A stretch of DNA of 32,197 nucleotides from positions 1 through 32,197 of the forward strand of contig PTKB01000004.1 in the NCBI GenBank assembly GCA_002937555.1, read 5' to 3'. Below, one piece after another: positions 1 through 9,566 of the stretch. Source of the stretch: Alphaproteobacteria bacterium MarineAlpha10_Bin2 (GTDB lineage Bacteria; Pseudomonadota; Alphaproteobacteria; UBA828). The notes under the pieces were generated by a model that was given only the letters and a program-made list of their open reading frames with translations, was not told where the DNA came from and did no database searches. Position numbers and translations under genes: made by a program. Every line of letters begins with the position of its first letter. Within the stretch, counting starts at the first letter, position 1.

Positions 1-204
1 CGGGTCGAGCCCGCCGGCGAGACCAATGCTGACCAGCGCTTCGGCGCCCGCCGACAGCAATTCGCGCGCCGCCTCAGCCGCGCGCGCTGTCCGCGCGCCT
101 GAGATCGCAATGCGCTGTTGAATTCCGGCGGCCGTTAAACAGCGCGCTTCATTTTGCAATCCGCAGATGAGGCCGGCATTGTGAAAGCCATCGGACGGCG
201 CCAT
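1..204 (-). CDS. hpnG: Hopanoid-associated phosphorylase HpnG, N-terminal part (truncated by window edge)
   Basis: Reverse-strand translation from ATG at 204 reads MAPSDGFHNAGLICGLQNEARCLTAAGIQQRIAISGARTARAAEAARELLSAGAEALVSIGLAGGLDP, typical of the HpnG/nucleoside-phosphorylase-like N-terminus. It lies directly downstream of shc, as in known hopanoid clusters. Confidence 0.8.
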   Translation of the reverse strand, partial: MAPSDGFHNAGLICGLQNEARCLTAAGIQQRIAISGARTARAAEAARELLSAGAEALVSIGLAGGLDP

Positions 205-208
205 GACG

Positions 209-2203
209 CTACATTCCGTAGCGCGTGCGCCGGTCGTTTTGGTCCTTCAGGGTGCGGTAGCGCGCCAACGCCCACAGCGGGAAATAGGCGCTATAGCCAT
301 GGTAGCGGAGGTAGAACACGCGCGGAAAGCCGACGGCGGTATGTTCCGCTTCATCCCATTTCGGCCCGCTGCGTTCGGCGCGGAGAAGAAAATTGACGCC
401 GTGTTTGACCGCATCGCTGTCCACCTCGCCCGCCGCCAGAAGGCCGAGCACGGCCCAGGCCGTTTGCGATGGCGTGCTCAGCTTAGTGAAGGATCCCTCG
501 GTGCGCTCGGGATAATAGCTCTCCCCCGTCTCGCCCCAGCCGCCATCATGGCGCTGTTTCGATTCAAGCCACTCGACCGCTTTGCGCACCGCGGCAGAGT
601 CCACCGCAACGCCGGCAATCGCCAGCGCGCATAAGGCCGACCAGGTGCCGTAGACATAATTGGTGCCCCAGCGGCCGAACCAGGAACCGTTTTCCTTCTG
701 CTCGCGCAGTAGAAAATCGAGGCCCTTTTTAATTGCTGGATGTTCCTCGGCGTACCCGAGTTGCGCCAGGAAGCCGATGCAGCGGGCACTGACATCGACG
801 GTTGGCGGATCGAGCAGCGCGCCATGATCGGCAAACGGAATGTGATTGAGATAATATTTATCGTTTTCGGCGTCGAACGAACCCCATCCGCCGTTCGAAC
901 TTTGCATGGCTTCGATCCAGGCGGCGGCGCGCTGTACCGGTTCGCGGTATTTCTCCCGGTCGGCGCGGTCGAGCGCCATGGCGACCACCGCCGTGTCGTC
1001 GACATCGGGATAATGATCGTTGTTATATTGAAAGGCCCAGCCGCCGGCCGGCGCATCGGGGCGGGTAGCGGCCCAATCGCCGTTAACGCCGGTAATCTGG
1101 CGCGCCGCCATCCATTCACTGGTGCGCCGCATCTCCTCCCCGTCCGCTTCCGCACCGGCCTCCAGCATCGTTAGCGCGGCAAGACTGGTATCCCAGATCG
1201 GCGACATACAGGGCTGGCAATATTGGCTGCCGTCTTTGGCTTCGCTCAGCAGCAGGTCGAGAGAGCGCCTGACCGTCTTGCGGGTTTCATGCTCGCGCGG
1301 ATAGCCGATGCTGTCCAAAACCATGAGCAAATTCGCCATCGGCGGAAAAATCGCGCCGAGGCCATCTTCGCCGTTTAATCGCTTCATGCACCAGGCGAGC
1401 GCTTCGTCGACGCCGCGCCGGCGGAGCGCCATCGGCATGATTTTTTCATAACCCTTCAACAGCCGGTCGATGCCGAGAAAGACCCGTCCCATCCCACGCT
1501 GCTCTTGAAAATAACCCCGCTCCTTAAACGCCGGCGTTACGAACAATTCGGCGATATCGACTTTGCGCGGATTTCTCGCCCGCGGTCGCAACGTCATGAG
1601 AACGAGCAGCGGCACCAGGGTGGTGCGCGACCAATAGGAAATCTTGCTGAGGTGAAACGGAAACCAGCGCGGCAGATACATGATCTCGATCGGCATGGAC
1701 GGCACGGCGCGCCACGGCACCTGGCCGAACAACGCCAGCGTCGTGCGGGTGAACACGTTGCACCGCGCCGCACCGCCATGGGCGAGCAAGGCTTCCCGCG
1801 CCTTTTTCATATGCGCCGCATCCGGGTCGTCGCCGATTAGCTTCAGAGCGAAATAGGCTTTAACGGTGCAGCTGATATTGAATTCGCCGCCATGAAACAG
1901 CGGCCAACCGCCATGTTCGCCCTGGCGCGAGCGAATATAGACCGCGAGCCGCGCTTCGGTGGCATCGTCGACTTCATCGAGGAAATGATTGAGCAGGACA
2001 TATTCGGAAGGGATCGTCGCATCGGCTTCGAGTTCGAACAGCCAATGTCCGTCGTCGCGCCGCGCCGCCCGCAATTCACCGGTGGCATCTTCGATGACGC
2101 GTTCCAGTTCACCGTAGGCCACCGATGGAATCGCACCATCTTCAACCGCCGCACGAGTTGGTATGGATTTGTCGCTTCGAACGGATTGCAAGACTTCTGT
2201 CAC
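209..2203 (-). CDS. shc: Squalene-hopene cyclase
   Basis: 664-aa ORF with catalytic DVDDTA (DXDDTA) motif and repeated QW-type motifs (e.g. NGGWGSFDAENDKYY, DGGWGETGESYYP, SQTAWAVLGLLAAG). Confidence 0.97.
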   Translation of the reverse strand: MTEVLQSVRSDKSIPTRAAVEDGAIPSVAYGELERVIEDATGELRAARRDDGHWLFELEADATIPSEYVLLNHFLDEVDDATEARLAVYIRSRQGEHGGWPLFHGGEFNISCTVKAYFALKLIGDDPDAAHMKKAREALLAHGGAARCNVFTRTTLALFGQVPWRAVPSMPIEIMYLPRWFPFHLSKISYWSRTTLVPLLVLMTLRPRARNPRKVDIAELFVTPAFKERGYFQEQRGMGRVFLGIDRLLKGYEKIMPMALRRRGVDEALAWCMKRLNGEDGLGAIFPPMANLLMVLDSIGYPREHETRKTVRRSLDLLLSEAKDGSQYCQPCMSPIWDTSLAALTMLEAGAEADGEEMRRTSEWMAARQITGVNGDWAATRPDAPAGGWAFQYNNDHYPDVDDTAVVAMALDRADREKYREPVQRAAAWIEAMQSSNGGWGSFDAENDKYYLNHIPFADHGALLDPPTVDVSARCIGFLAQLGYAEEHPAIKKGLDFLLREQKENGSWFGRWGTNYVYGTWSALCALAIAGVAVDSAAVRKAVEWLESKQRHDGGWGETGESYYPERTEGSFTKLSTPSQTAWAVLGLLAAGEVDSDAVKHGVNFLLRAERSGPKWDEAEHTAVGFPRVFYLRYHGYSAYFPLWALARYRTLKDQNDRRTRYGM

Positions 2204-2233
2204 GATACCGGCCGGGCCCAGACCGTCGCGGGC

Positions 2234-4147
2234 TTAAGCCCTCAAATCGGCCATAGCCGAATTGCTGCCGAGCGTCGCCAGCGCGGTGTTGACGATATCG
2301 GTGGTGGTCATGCCGGCATCCTCATACATGCCCTGCGGCGTGCCGTGCGCGATGAAACGGTCGGGCAAGGTCATTGGGCGAATCTTGAGGCCGTTGTCGA
2401 GCAAGCCGTCCTTGGCGAGGAACTGCAGAACATGGGCAGCAAAGCCGCCGATCGCGCCCTCCTCAATGGTAATCAACACTTCATGCTCGCGCGCCAGGCG
2501 GCGGATCATGTCTTCGTCCAGCGGTTTGGCGAACCGCGCATCGGCGACGGTGCAGGAGAGACCGTGAGTTTGCAATTCATCCGCCGCTTCGAGGCTTTCT
2601 TTTAAATGCGCGCCCAGTGAGAGAATCGCGATCGACGCGCCTTCGCGCAAAATCCGCCCCTTGCCGATTTCGAGCGCCGCAGGCACCTCGGGAATTTCAA
2701 CACCGATCCCTTCGCCACGGGGGTAGCGGAAAGCACATGGCCGGTCATTGATTTCCACCGCCGTCCGCACCATGCGCGTGAGCTCCGCCTCATCTGCCGC
2801 CGCCATGACGATGAAGCCCGGCAAGGTGGCAAGATAAGTGACGTCGTAGCTCCCGGCATGGGTCGGACCGTCGGCGCCGACCAGCCCGGCGCGGTCGATG
2901 GCGAAGCGCACCGGCAGGGACTGGATCGCCACGTCATGCACGATTTGATCGTAAGCGCGCTGCAGGAAAGTCGAGTAAATCGTCGCGAACGGTTTTAGCC
3001 CCTCGGTCGCCATACCGGCGGCAAAGGTAACCGCGTGCTGCTCGGCGATTCCGACATCGAAGGCGCGGTCGGGAAATGCCTTGGCGAACTTATCGATGCC
3101 GGTTCCGCTCGGCATGGCGGCGGTGATGGCGACGATATCCTTGTCGCGCTCGGCCTCCTTTATCAGCGCGTCGGCGAACACGCTGGTATAGCTCGGCGCT
3201 TTCGCGGCGCCTTTCTTCTGCTCTCCGGTGACCACATCAAATTTTGCCACGCCATGATATTTGTCGCTCGACGTTTCCGCCGGCTCATAGCCCTTGCCTT
3301 TTTGCGTCACCACATGGATAAGCACCGGGCCGGGCGTCTCGTCGTCCTTGACGTTCTTGAGGATCGGGATGAGGTGATCGACATTGTGGCCGTCGATCGG
3401 GCCGATATAATAAAAGCCCAATTCTTCGAACAGGGTGCCGCCGGTGACCATGCCGCGGCCATACTCTTCGGCCTTGCGCGCCGCCTCGCCCACGGGGCGC
3501 GGTAGTTTCTTCGAGAAGTGCTTGGCGATCTCACGCAGGCTGCGATAGGTGTGGCTCGACAGAAGGCGTGACAAATAGGCGTTGAGCGCGCCCACCGCCG
3601 GGGCAATCGACATCTTGTTGTCGTTGAGGATGACGATCAGGCGGGCATCCATCGCGCCGGCATTGTTCATCGCCTCATAGGCCATGCCGCCCGACATGGC
3701 GCCGTCGCCGATCACCGAAATTACATTGCGTTTTTCGCCGCGCATTTCGCGCGCCACCGCCATGCCCAAGCCCGCCGATATGGAGGTCGAGGCATGGGCG
3801 GCGCCAAACGGATCGTATTCGCTTTCGCTGCGCTTGGTGAATCCGTAGAGCCCGCCCGGCTGGCGCAGGGTGCGAATTTTATCCCGCCGTCCGGTCAGAA
3901 TCTTATGCGGATAGGCCTGATGACCGACATCCCAAATGAGGCGGTCGTAGGGGGTGTTGAAGATATAATGCAGGGCGACGGTCAGTTCGACCACGCCGAG
4001 ACCCGCGCCGAGATGTCCGCCGGTTACCGACACCGCGTCAATCGTCTCCGCGCGCAGTTCGTCGCAAACCTGTTTCACCTCTTTGATCGAGAGGCCTTTA
4101 AGATCCTGTGGCGTCTGCACACGATCCAGTAAAGGTGTATCCGGCAT
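2234..4147 (-). CDS. dxs: 1-deoxy-D-xylulose-5-phosphate synthase
   Basis: Full-length [83 protein letters not shown]. The ORF extends to 4201; the start is probably [10 protein letters not shown] at 4147 or the ATG at 4156. Confidence 0.96.
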   Translation of the reverse strand: MPDTPLLDRVQTPQDLKGLSIKEVKQVCDELRAETIDAVSVTGGHLGAGLGVVELTVALHYIFNTPYDRLIWDVGHQAYPHKILTGRRDKIRTLRQPGGLYGFTKRSESEYDPFGAAHASTSISAGLGMAVAREMRGEKRNVISVIGDGAMSGGMAYEAMNNAGAMDARLIVILNDNKMSIAPAVGALNAYLSRLLSSHTYRSLREIAKHFSKKLPRPVGEAARKAEEYGRGMVTGGTLFEELGFYYIGPIDGHNVDHLIPILKNVKDDETPGPVLIHVVTQKGKGYEPAETSSDKYHGVAKFDVVTGEQKKGAAKAPSYTSVFADALIKEAERDKDIVAITAAMPSGTGIDKFAKAFPDRAFDVGIAEQHAVTFAAGMATEGLKPFATIYSTFLQRAYDQIVHDVAIQSLPVRFAIDRAGLVGADGPTHAGSYDVTYLATLPGFIVMAAADEAELTRMVRTAVEINDRPCAFRYPRGEGIGVEIPEVPAALEIGKGRILREGASIAILSLGAHLKESLEAADELQTHGLSCTVADARFAKPLDEDMIRRLAREHEVLITIEEGAIGGFAAHVLQFLAKDGLLDNGLKIRPMTLPDRFIAHGTPQGMYEDAGMTTTDIVNTALATLGSNSAMADLRA

Positions 4148-4239
4148 GCTGAGCATCCCCTCCTTGTGGCGCGCGGGACCTTCACGGTTTTTCTTTTCCA
4201 CGACTCCGCGCCACCAGTAAATTACACCAACTCAGGAAA

Positions 4240-4260
4240 CGAGCAAACGCCTTTTGCTCG
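4240..4260 (-). terminator. Candidate hairpin terminator downstream of the PagL-like gene
   Basis: Perfect 8-bp inverted repeat CGAGCAAA-cgcct-TTTGCTCG. On the minus strand the stem is followed only by a short TTT run, so the call is weak. Confidence 0.4.
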
Positions 4261-4300
4261 AATTCTGTGGAGAAGTTTTTGGTTAAGCTGTTGAAATCGC

Positions 4301-5236
4301 TTAAATACGGTAGGTGTATCTGAGGCCGAAGGTATCCAGACCCTCATTATTTTCATCGATGCCGGCGTTCGAAATATGATCCAGATGAAGCGATATGCCG
4401 TGATGATCGTCGACACGGTAGCCAAACTCTAATGATTCGCGGAAAAGAATCGGCAAGCCCAATTCCTTGCGATCCAACTCTTCGGTGTCGGTTTCGCCGT
4501 CATGGAGCGCCAGGCTCAGGCTTCCGCCGGCAAAGAATCCCCACCCCAGATCGAAAATCCAGGTGCCGCCCATATAGAGCTGATTGGTGTTGCCGTCGGT
4601 ATTGTAGTGGCCGCCGATATGCGGCTCGGGAGATTGCAGAAAATCCCACAACCAGCCGCCAAAGGGCGTAAATCTGATTTCCATATTGACGTCCGCGCCG
4701 GATTCCTTGCGGTTTCCGAAAGCGCCAACATCATGCCCGCCGCCGCCGATAACGATGGCGCTCAAGCCGAATTCCTCGCCCGAATCCATCGCTTCGGTGT
4801 TGGTGTATGAGGCTCTGGACTCATCCGTTTCCGCTGCGGTGCGCACCAGGAGCGGTGCGGATGCGGATTGCGGAAGGTTGGCTTCGCGCCGCGCAAGATC
4901 GGCATACCCCGGAAACGCGGCGGTGACGGCGTTGGTGACATAATTACGATGTCGCGGTGCGGATGCCATCGCGGTGCGGAGAATAGCAGTGGCGTCCCGG
5001 GGGTAGATTGCCAGCGCCGATATGACGCTCGCGCTCAGCCGCGTCGACGCGGCTCGGCGCTCAAAAAGTGGTGTCGTCGCCGTCGCTTCCGCGCGTTCCG
5101 CCGCCCTGCCAGCCGCAGCGATGTCGCGCAAAATATCGCCCGGTATCCCGGGTTCCTGAGCCGCCACGCCGCCGCTCAATACCGCGCCCAGCCACAATCC
5201 ACCCGCCACGATCAGGGCCCGCCAAATCACCGCCAT
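4301..5236 (-). CDS. PagL-like lipid A 3-O-deacylase/acyloxyacyl hydrolase with N-terminal extension
   Basis: C-terminus FRESLEFGYRVDDHHGISLHLDHISNAGIDENNEGLDTFGLRYTYRI matches the PagL H-x-S-N-A motif and beta-barrel end. A signal peptide-like N-terminus is followed by about 130 aa of Ala-rich helical sequence. Confidence 0.8.
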   Translation of the reverse strand: MAVIWRALIVAGGLWLGAVLSGGVAAQEPGIPGDILRDIAAAGRAAERAEATATTPLFERRAASTRLSASVISALAIYPRDATAILRTAMASAPRHRNYVTNAVTAAFPGYADLARREANLPQSASAPLLVRTAAETDESRASYTNTEAMDSGEEFGLSAIVIGGGGHDVGAFGNRKESGADVNMEIRFTPFGGWLWDFLQSPEPHIGGHYNTDGNTNQLYMGGTWIFDLGWGFFAGGSLSLALHDGETDTEELDRKELGLPILFRESLEFGYRVDDHHGISLHLDHISNAGIDENNEGLDTFGLRYTYRI

Positions 5237-5329
5237 ACGAATCCTGCTTCCAAAACCAGTTTCGCTTCGCTTGTAGTGTTTCGGCGTCCGACTGGCAACA
5301 CAATGGTAATTTTCGCAGTGTTTCAGAAT

Positions 5330-5773
5330 TCAAAATGGCAGGCCGTCGCGGCGCTTGTGGCGGTGGTAGGTCAGCGCCAATTCGATGCAGTGGCGGAGCG
5401 CGTCTTCGGGCGGGTCTTCATCGACGTTGAATTCGACGCACCGCTTACCGTCAAAGCGCAAAACGTCCGCGTAAAATTCCCGATAGGTCGCCAGCAGCGA
5501 CGTTTGGCAATGAACGAACAGGCAATATTGACCCGGCTTCGATTTGTTTTGGTCAACGCGGATGGTGGTGCCGCTTTTCGATTGGCTCGTGAGATAGCTT
5601 GGCTGGCCCCATTTCAAGGTTTCGTCCAAGGGGCCGACTCCTTCGAGCCCCGCCGCCGTCTCGAAGATGAGTTGGCGCAACCGCATTAGCTTCGCTCTGA
5701 GTTCGTTGGGATAGCCGCGAAAGACCTGTTCGACGGCCGAACTCTGAAACGGTTTCATGCCAGCAATCTCCAC
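5330..5773 (-). CDS. DUF1801 (YdhG-like) domain protein
   Basis: 147-aa ORF with ...RLRQLIFETAAGLEGVGPLDETLKWGQPSYLT..., resembling the DUF1801 family core. Confidence 0.7.
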   Translation of the reverse strand: MEIAGMKPFQSSAVEQVFRGYPNELRAKLMRLRQLIFETAAGLEGVGPLDETLKWGQPSYLTSQSKSGTTIRVDQNKSKPGQYCLFVHCQTSLLATYREFYADVLRFDGKRCVEFNVDEDPPEDALRHCIELALTYHRHKRRDGLPF

Positions 5774-5839
5774 AGGCCATTTGCACGCCGCGCGAATGTA
5801 TTATGACCGGAACAATAGCGGCGAAGGAGTGACGCGATC

Positions 5840-6163
5840 ATGAAGCCTGTCCTCATCTACATCACAACCGCGAGCGAGGCGGAAGCAAAAGAAATCGCGC
5901 TCTCTCTTCTAAACGCGCGCTTGATCGCTGCGGCGAACATCATCCCGGGCGCCATCTCTCTCTATCGTTGGTGCGGCGAAATCGAGGAAGCATCGGAATG
6001 CGTGTTGGTGGCGAAAACACGCGGCGAACTGGCGGATGCGGCGGTCAAACAGGCCGAGAAAATGCATTCCTATGAATGCCCCGGCATCCTCGTGCTTCCG
6101 GTATCTTCCGGCAGCGAAACCTATTTCGATTGGATCGCCGCCGAGACGGGCGATTTGAAATAG
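5840..6163 (+). CDS. cutA: Divalent cation tolerance protein CutA
   Basis: 107 aa: MKPVLIYITTASEAEAKEIALSLLNARLIAAANIIPGAISLYRWCGEIEEASECVLVAKT...HSYECPGILVLPV, a clear CutA1 pattern. Confidence 0.95.
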   Translation: MKPVLIYITTASEAEAKEIALSLLNARLIAAANIIPGAISLYRWCGEIEEASECVLVAKTRGELADAAVKQAEKMHSYECPGILVLPVSSGSETYFDWIAAETGDLK

Positions 6164-7140
6164 CCGTTTTCGGCGAACCAGCGCACCGCGTCCGTCAATG
6201 CTTCTTCGGCGGAGCGCGATGAAAAGCCCAGATCGCGCGCCGCCTTGGCGGAAGAGAAGAACATGCGCTTGCGCGCCATTCTTAATGAATCGACCGTCAG
6301 GCGGGTTTCCGTTCCGCTGAGACGCGCCCACCCTTCCGCGGCATAGGCAAAAGGCAAGAGCATACGGTTCGGCAAACGCACGCCGGGCGCCGGACGGCCC
6401 GTGATGCGCCCGAGGGTGAGCAGGATGTCGCGGAGGCTCAGGTTCTCGCCGCCGAGGATATAGCGCTCTCCCGGTTTGCCGTGCTCGAACGCCAGCAAGT
6501 GGCCCTGCGCGCAATCATCGACATGCACCAGATTGAGGCCGGTATCGACATAGGCCGGCATTCGGCCGTTGACGAAATCGACGGTGATGCGCCCGGTTGG
6601 AGTCGGCTTGATATCGCGCGCTCCGATCGGCGCTGTCGGATTGACGATCACCGCCGGCAAGCCGTCGTTCGATACCATCTCGCGCACCGCCTCCTCGGCG
6701 AGATATTTCGAGCGCTTGTAATGGCCGGTCATATCGCCGAGGCCGACCGGCAGGTCTTCATCGGCCGGCGTCCCGTCTTTGCCGAGGCCAAGTACGGCGA
6801 CACTGGAGGTATAGACGATGCGCGCCATCCCCGCCTCGCCCGCGGCACGCATCAGATTTCGCGTGCCGTCCACATTGATATCGTAAATCTCCTTAGGCTT
6901 CGGAATCCACAACCGGTAATCCGCGGCAACATGGTAGAGCGCATCGCAACCTTTCACCGCCGCCTTCAGCGAAGCGCCATCGGTAAGATCGCCGGTGACC
7001 CGTTCGATATCGAGACCGTCGATATTGCGGCTGTCGCTCCCCTTGCGCACAAGCGCGCAGACTTCCCGGCCCTCGGCCACCAGCAGACGCAAGACGGCCG
7101 AGCCAAGAAAACCCGTCGCTCCGGTGATCAGCGTTGTCAT
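6121..7140 (-). CDS. hpnA: Hopanoid-associated sugar epimerase HpnA
   Basis: Starts MTTLITGATGFLGSAVLRLLVAEGREVCALVRKGSD; Rossmann GxxGFxG, YTSSVAVLG, YKRSKYLAE. Part of the longer ORF 6121..8391; the upstream extension is judged spurious. Confidence 0.9.
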   Translation of the reverse strand: MTTLITGATGFLGSAVLRLLVAEGREVCALVRKGSDSRNIDGLDIERVTGDLTDGASLKAAVKGCDALYHVAADYRLWIPKPKEIYDINVDGTRNLMRAAGEAGMARIVYTSSVAVLGLGKDGTPADEDLPVGLGDMTGHYKRSKYLAEEAVREMVSNDGLPAVIVNPTAPIGARDIKPTPTGRITVDFVNGRMPAYVDTGLNLVHVDDCAQGHLLAFEHGKPGERYILGGENLSLRDILLTLGRITGRPAPGVRLPNRMLLPFAYAAEGWARLSGTETRLTVDSLRMARKRMFFSSAKAARDLGFSSRSAEEALTDAVRWFAENGYFKSPVSAAIQSK

Positions 7141-7796
7141 TCCGGCGCGATTTCGTGTGGCCGGAATATTTCGCGGCGGTAGCGGATGAGGGCCCACAGC
7201 CCGAAGAGCGGCGCCCCGGCTGTCGCGAGAATAAGTATCGGTATAAGGCCGCCGCCCCAGATCGCCGGGCCGATCAGATACATGACATCTTCGACCTCGA
7301 AGCCGGCAAAGCGCGGCAGGCCGGCCTGCTTTTGCCCCATCCGGCCCTCGAGAAATTGAAACAGCGCGAACAACCCGGCGACCGATACTCCTGCAACAAT
7401 TCCCATGATCCAGGCCGCGTAACCGAGCCAGGAATCGGTCAAGCCGATACCGATCGAAACAAACAAAAGAATATGGACGATGACATCGGAGGCGAGATCG
7501 TAAAGATGGCCGGCACGGCTGCTTTTGCCGCTGAGGCGCGCCAACTCTCCGTCCATGTGATCGATGAAATTCGAGAGAAAAAACAGCCCTGCCCCCCAAT
7601 GGATCAACGGCGTCTCGCCATAGGCCAAGCAGCCGCACGCCGCCAGCCCCGACAACAAGCGCAAGCTCGTGATGTGATTGGGCGTGACGCGGGTATGCAC
7701 CAGCGGGCGCACCAAAAATCGCGCGATGCGCTGATCCCACGGCCCCTTGCGGCGCGGCGCTTTTGGCTTCTCTTCGATTTGCGGTTGATCGGTCAT
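7137..7796 (-). CDS. CDP-alcohol phosphatidyltransferase family membrane protein
   Basis: Signature DHMDGELARLSGKSSRAGHLYDLASD matches D(x)2DG(x)2AR(x)8G(x)3D(x)3D, with several hydrophobic segments. It overlaps the hpnA start by 4 bp. Confidence 0.9.
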   Translation of the reverse strand: MTDQPQIEEKPKAPRRKGPWDQRIARFLVRPLVHTRVTPNHITSLRLLSGLAACGCLAYGETPLIHWGAGLFFLSNFIDHMDGELARLSGKSSRAGHLYDLASDVIVHILLFVSIGIGLTDSWLGYAAWIMGIVAGVSVAGLFALFQFLEGRMGQKQAGLPRFAGFEVEDVMYLIGPAIWGGGLIPILILATAGAPLFGLWALIRYRREIFRPHEIAPE

Positions 7797-7911
7797 GCGA
7801 GCACGGGCGATGCGGTTGCGCCGAATTGGTAGGTGAGCTAAGAGCGTGAGCCATGATTATCCGCGACGAAGCGCATGCCCTGCAACAGCTTCCTGCCCGC
7901 AAGGCCGCTCC

Positions 7912-8658
7912 ATGCGAGCGGTGATCTTCGCCGCCGGGCTCGGCAACCGCTTGGGTGGTGCGGCGGAGGAGAAGCCAAAAATCCTGCTGCGCTTCGGCGA
8001 CAAGACCCTGCTGGAACGGCATCTCGTTCAACTCGGCGCCGTCGGTGTTGAGGAAATTACCCTCGGCGTCGGCCATGGCGCTGCGCATATCGAGACCGAG
8101 CTTCGGCGCCTGGGTGCCGCAGATGTGGAACTGGTGCACAACCCGGAATACCGCGACGGCAGCATCGTCACTATGGCGGAGCTCAGCGATGCGATGACGC
8201 GCGGCGGCAATATCCTTCTTATGGATGGCGACGTTCTCTACGACCGGCGCATGTTGGAGCGGCTTATGACGAGCCCGCACAGCAACTTTTTTCTGCTCGA
8301 CCGCGAGGTGGAACCCGGCGAAGAGCCGATGAAGCTCGCAATTGAGGCCGGCCATCCGGTCGATTTCCGCAAAACCCTGGAACTGGTGCATGACTATTAC
8401 GGCGAATCGGTCGGTTTTTACCGCTTCGACGAAGCCACGGCGCTGGATCTTGTCGAAGCCGCCCGGCGCATTATCGCCGATGGCCGGCGCGGCGATTACA
8501 TGGAGGAAGCCATCCGCGACGTCCTCCTCGCTTCGCCCGGGGAACGTTTCGGCTTCGAGGACATCACCGGCCTGCCCTGGATCGAAATCGATTTCGCCGA
8601 AGATATGGCGCGCGCCGAGAACGAGATCCTGCCCCGCCTTATCGCCGAGGACCGATAA
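7912..8658 (+). CDS. Sugar/alcohol-phosphate nucleotidyltransferase (phosphocholine/inositol-phosphate cytidylyltransferase-like)
   Basis: MRAVIFAAGLGNRLGGAAEEKPKILLRFGDKTLLE (GxGxRxxx...PK), LLMDGDVLYDRRMLERL, ESVGFYRFDEATALDL. The track ORF begins at GTG 7846; the conserved fold starts at ATG 7912. Confidence 0.85.
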   Translation: MRAVIFAAGLGNRLGGAAEEKPKILLRFGDKTLLERHLVQLGAVGVEEITLGVGHGAAHIETELRRLGAADVELVHNPEYRDGSIVTMAELSDAMTRGGNILLMDGDVLYDRRMLERLMTSPHSNFFLLDREVEPGEEPMKLAIEAGHPVDFRKTLELVHDYYGESVGFYRFDEATALDLVEAARRIIADGRRGDYMEEAIRDVLLASPGERFGFEDITGLPWIEIDFAEDMARAENEILPRLIAEDR

Positions 8659-8660
8659 TC

Positions 8661-9566
8661 CTAGAGCGTGCGCAAAAGGGCGTAGAAGACCAGCGACAAT
8701 TTCTGAAATTTGCCGAATTTGTCGCGCGGGCCGTCAACGCGGAAGCCGCCGGCCTCGATACGGTCGAGATAGGGCTCGTAGACGCCGCGCATGAGAAGAG
8801 CCGGGCGCATGCGGCGGCGCTCCGAAGCCGGCATGGCGCGGGCGGCTTCGGCAAAGCGCCGGCGCGCCATGGCGCCGATCGCCGCGCAAACTCTCTCAAC
8901 GCCAGGGGCCCGAACGATCTCTTCCGGGGTCACGCCTTCCAGCCCGTGCGCGGCGAGCAGTTCGGACGGCAAATAGATGCGCCCGCGCTCGGCGTCCTCC
9001 GCCACGTCGCGCAGGATATTGGTGAGCTGAAACGCATGGCCGAGATGAAGCGCGAATTCCGGAATTTTGGCGGAGCGGTAGCCGAAAATCTCGACCGATA
9101 ACAGGCCGACGCAACATGCGACGCAATAGCAGTAACGTTCCAACTCGGCCAGGGTCGGCCGCAACATGGCGCCGGAACGGTCCATCTCGAAGCCTTCGAG
9201 AATATCGAGAAAATGCCCCTTCGATAATTTGTAGCGCCGGATGGGCGAGACTAGGGCATGGCTCACGGGATGGCTCGGACGCCCGTCGAACAGCGCTTCG
9301 ACTTCCTCTCCCCAAGCCTTGATCAGCGCGCCGGAAAGCGCGTCATCTTCGATTTCGTCGGCAACGTCGTCGGTCTCGCGGCAAAAGGCATAGAGCGCCA
9401 ACATGGCCTCGCGCCTGGGTCGCGGCAGCACCATCATAGGCAAAAAGAAAGACGAGCCGGACGCGCGCGTAACCTCGGCGACGTAGCGCTTGGGATCGTC
9501 GGTGGGCGGTATCGGCAGGCCGTCAAAATCCGCCGGCAGATTCCCGGCCTGGCCGGCGTTTACCAT
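8661..9566 (-). CDS. hpnD: Presqualene diphosphate synthase HpnD
   Basis: Trans-isoprenyl diphosphate synthase family: ALYAFCRETDDVADE and LGHAFQLTNILRDVAEDAERGRIYLPSELL. Start set at ATG 9566, overlapping the hpnC stop. Confidence 0.93.
   Translation of the reverse strand: MVNAGQAGNLPADFDGLPIPPTDDPKRYVAEVTRASGSSFFLPMMVLPRPRREAMLALYAFCRETDDVADEIEDDALSGALIKAWGEEVEALFDGRPSHPVSHALVSPIRRYKLSKGHFLDILEGFEMDRSGAMLRPTLAELERYCYCVACCVGLLSVEIFGYRSAKIPEFALHLGHAFQLTNILRDVAEDAERGRIYLPSELLAAHGLEGVTPEEIVRAPGVERVCAAIGAMARRRFAEAARAMPASERRRMRPALLMRGVYEPYLDRIEAGGFRVDGPRDKFGKFQKLSLVFYALLRTL

Noticed and set aside
4868-5689. 273-aa plus-strand ORF opposite the PagL-like and DUF1801 genes
   Set aside because: Composition typical of a shadow ORF; both opposite-strand genes have recognisable families.
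7141-8391. N-terminal extension of the 756-aa ORF 6121..8391
   Set aside because: It runs antisense to the nucleotidyltransferase and out of frame through the CDP-alcohol transferase gene. Recognisable HpnA sequence begins at MTTLITGATGF (7140).
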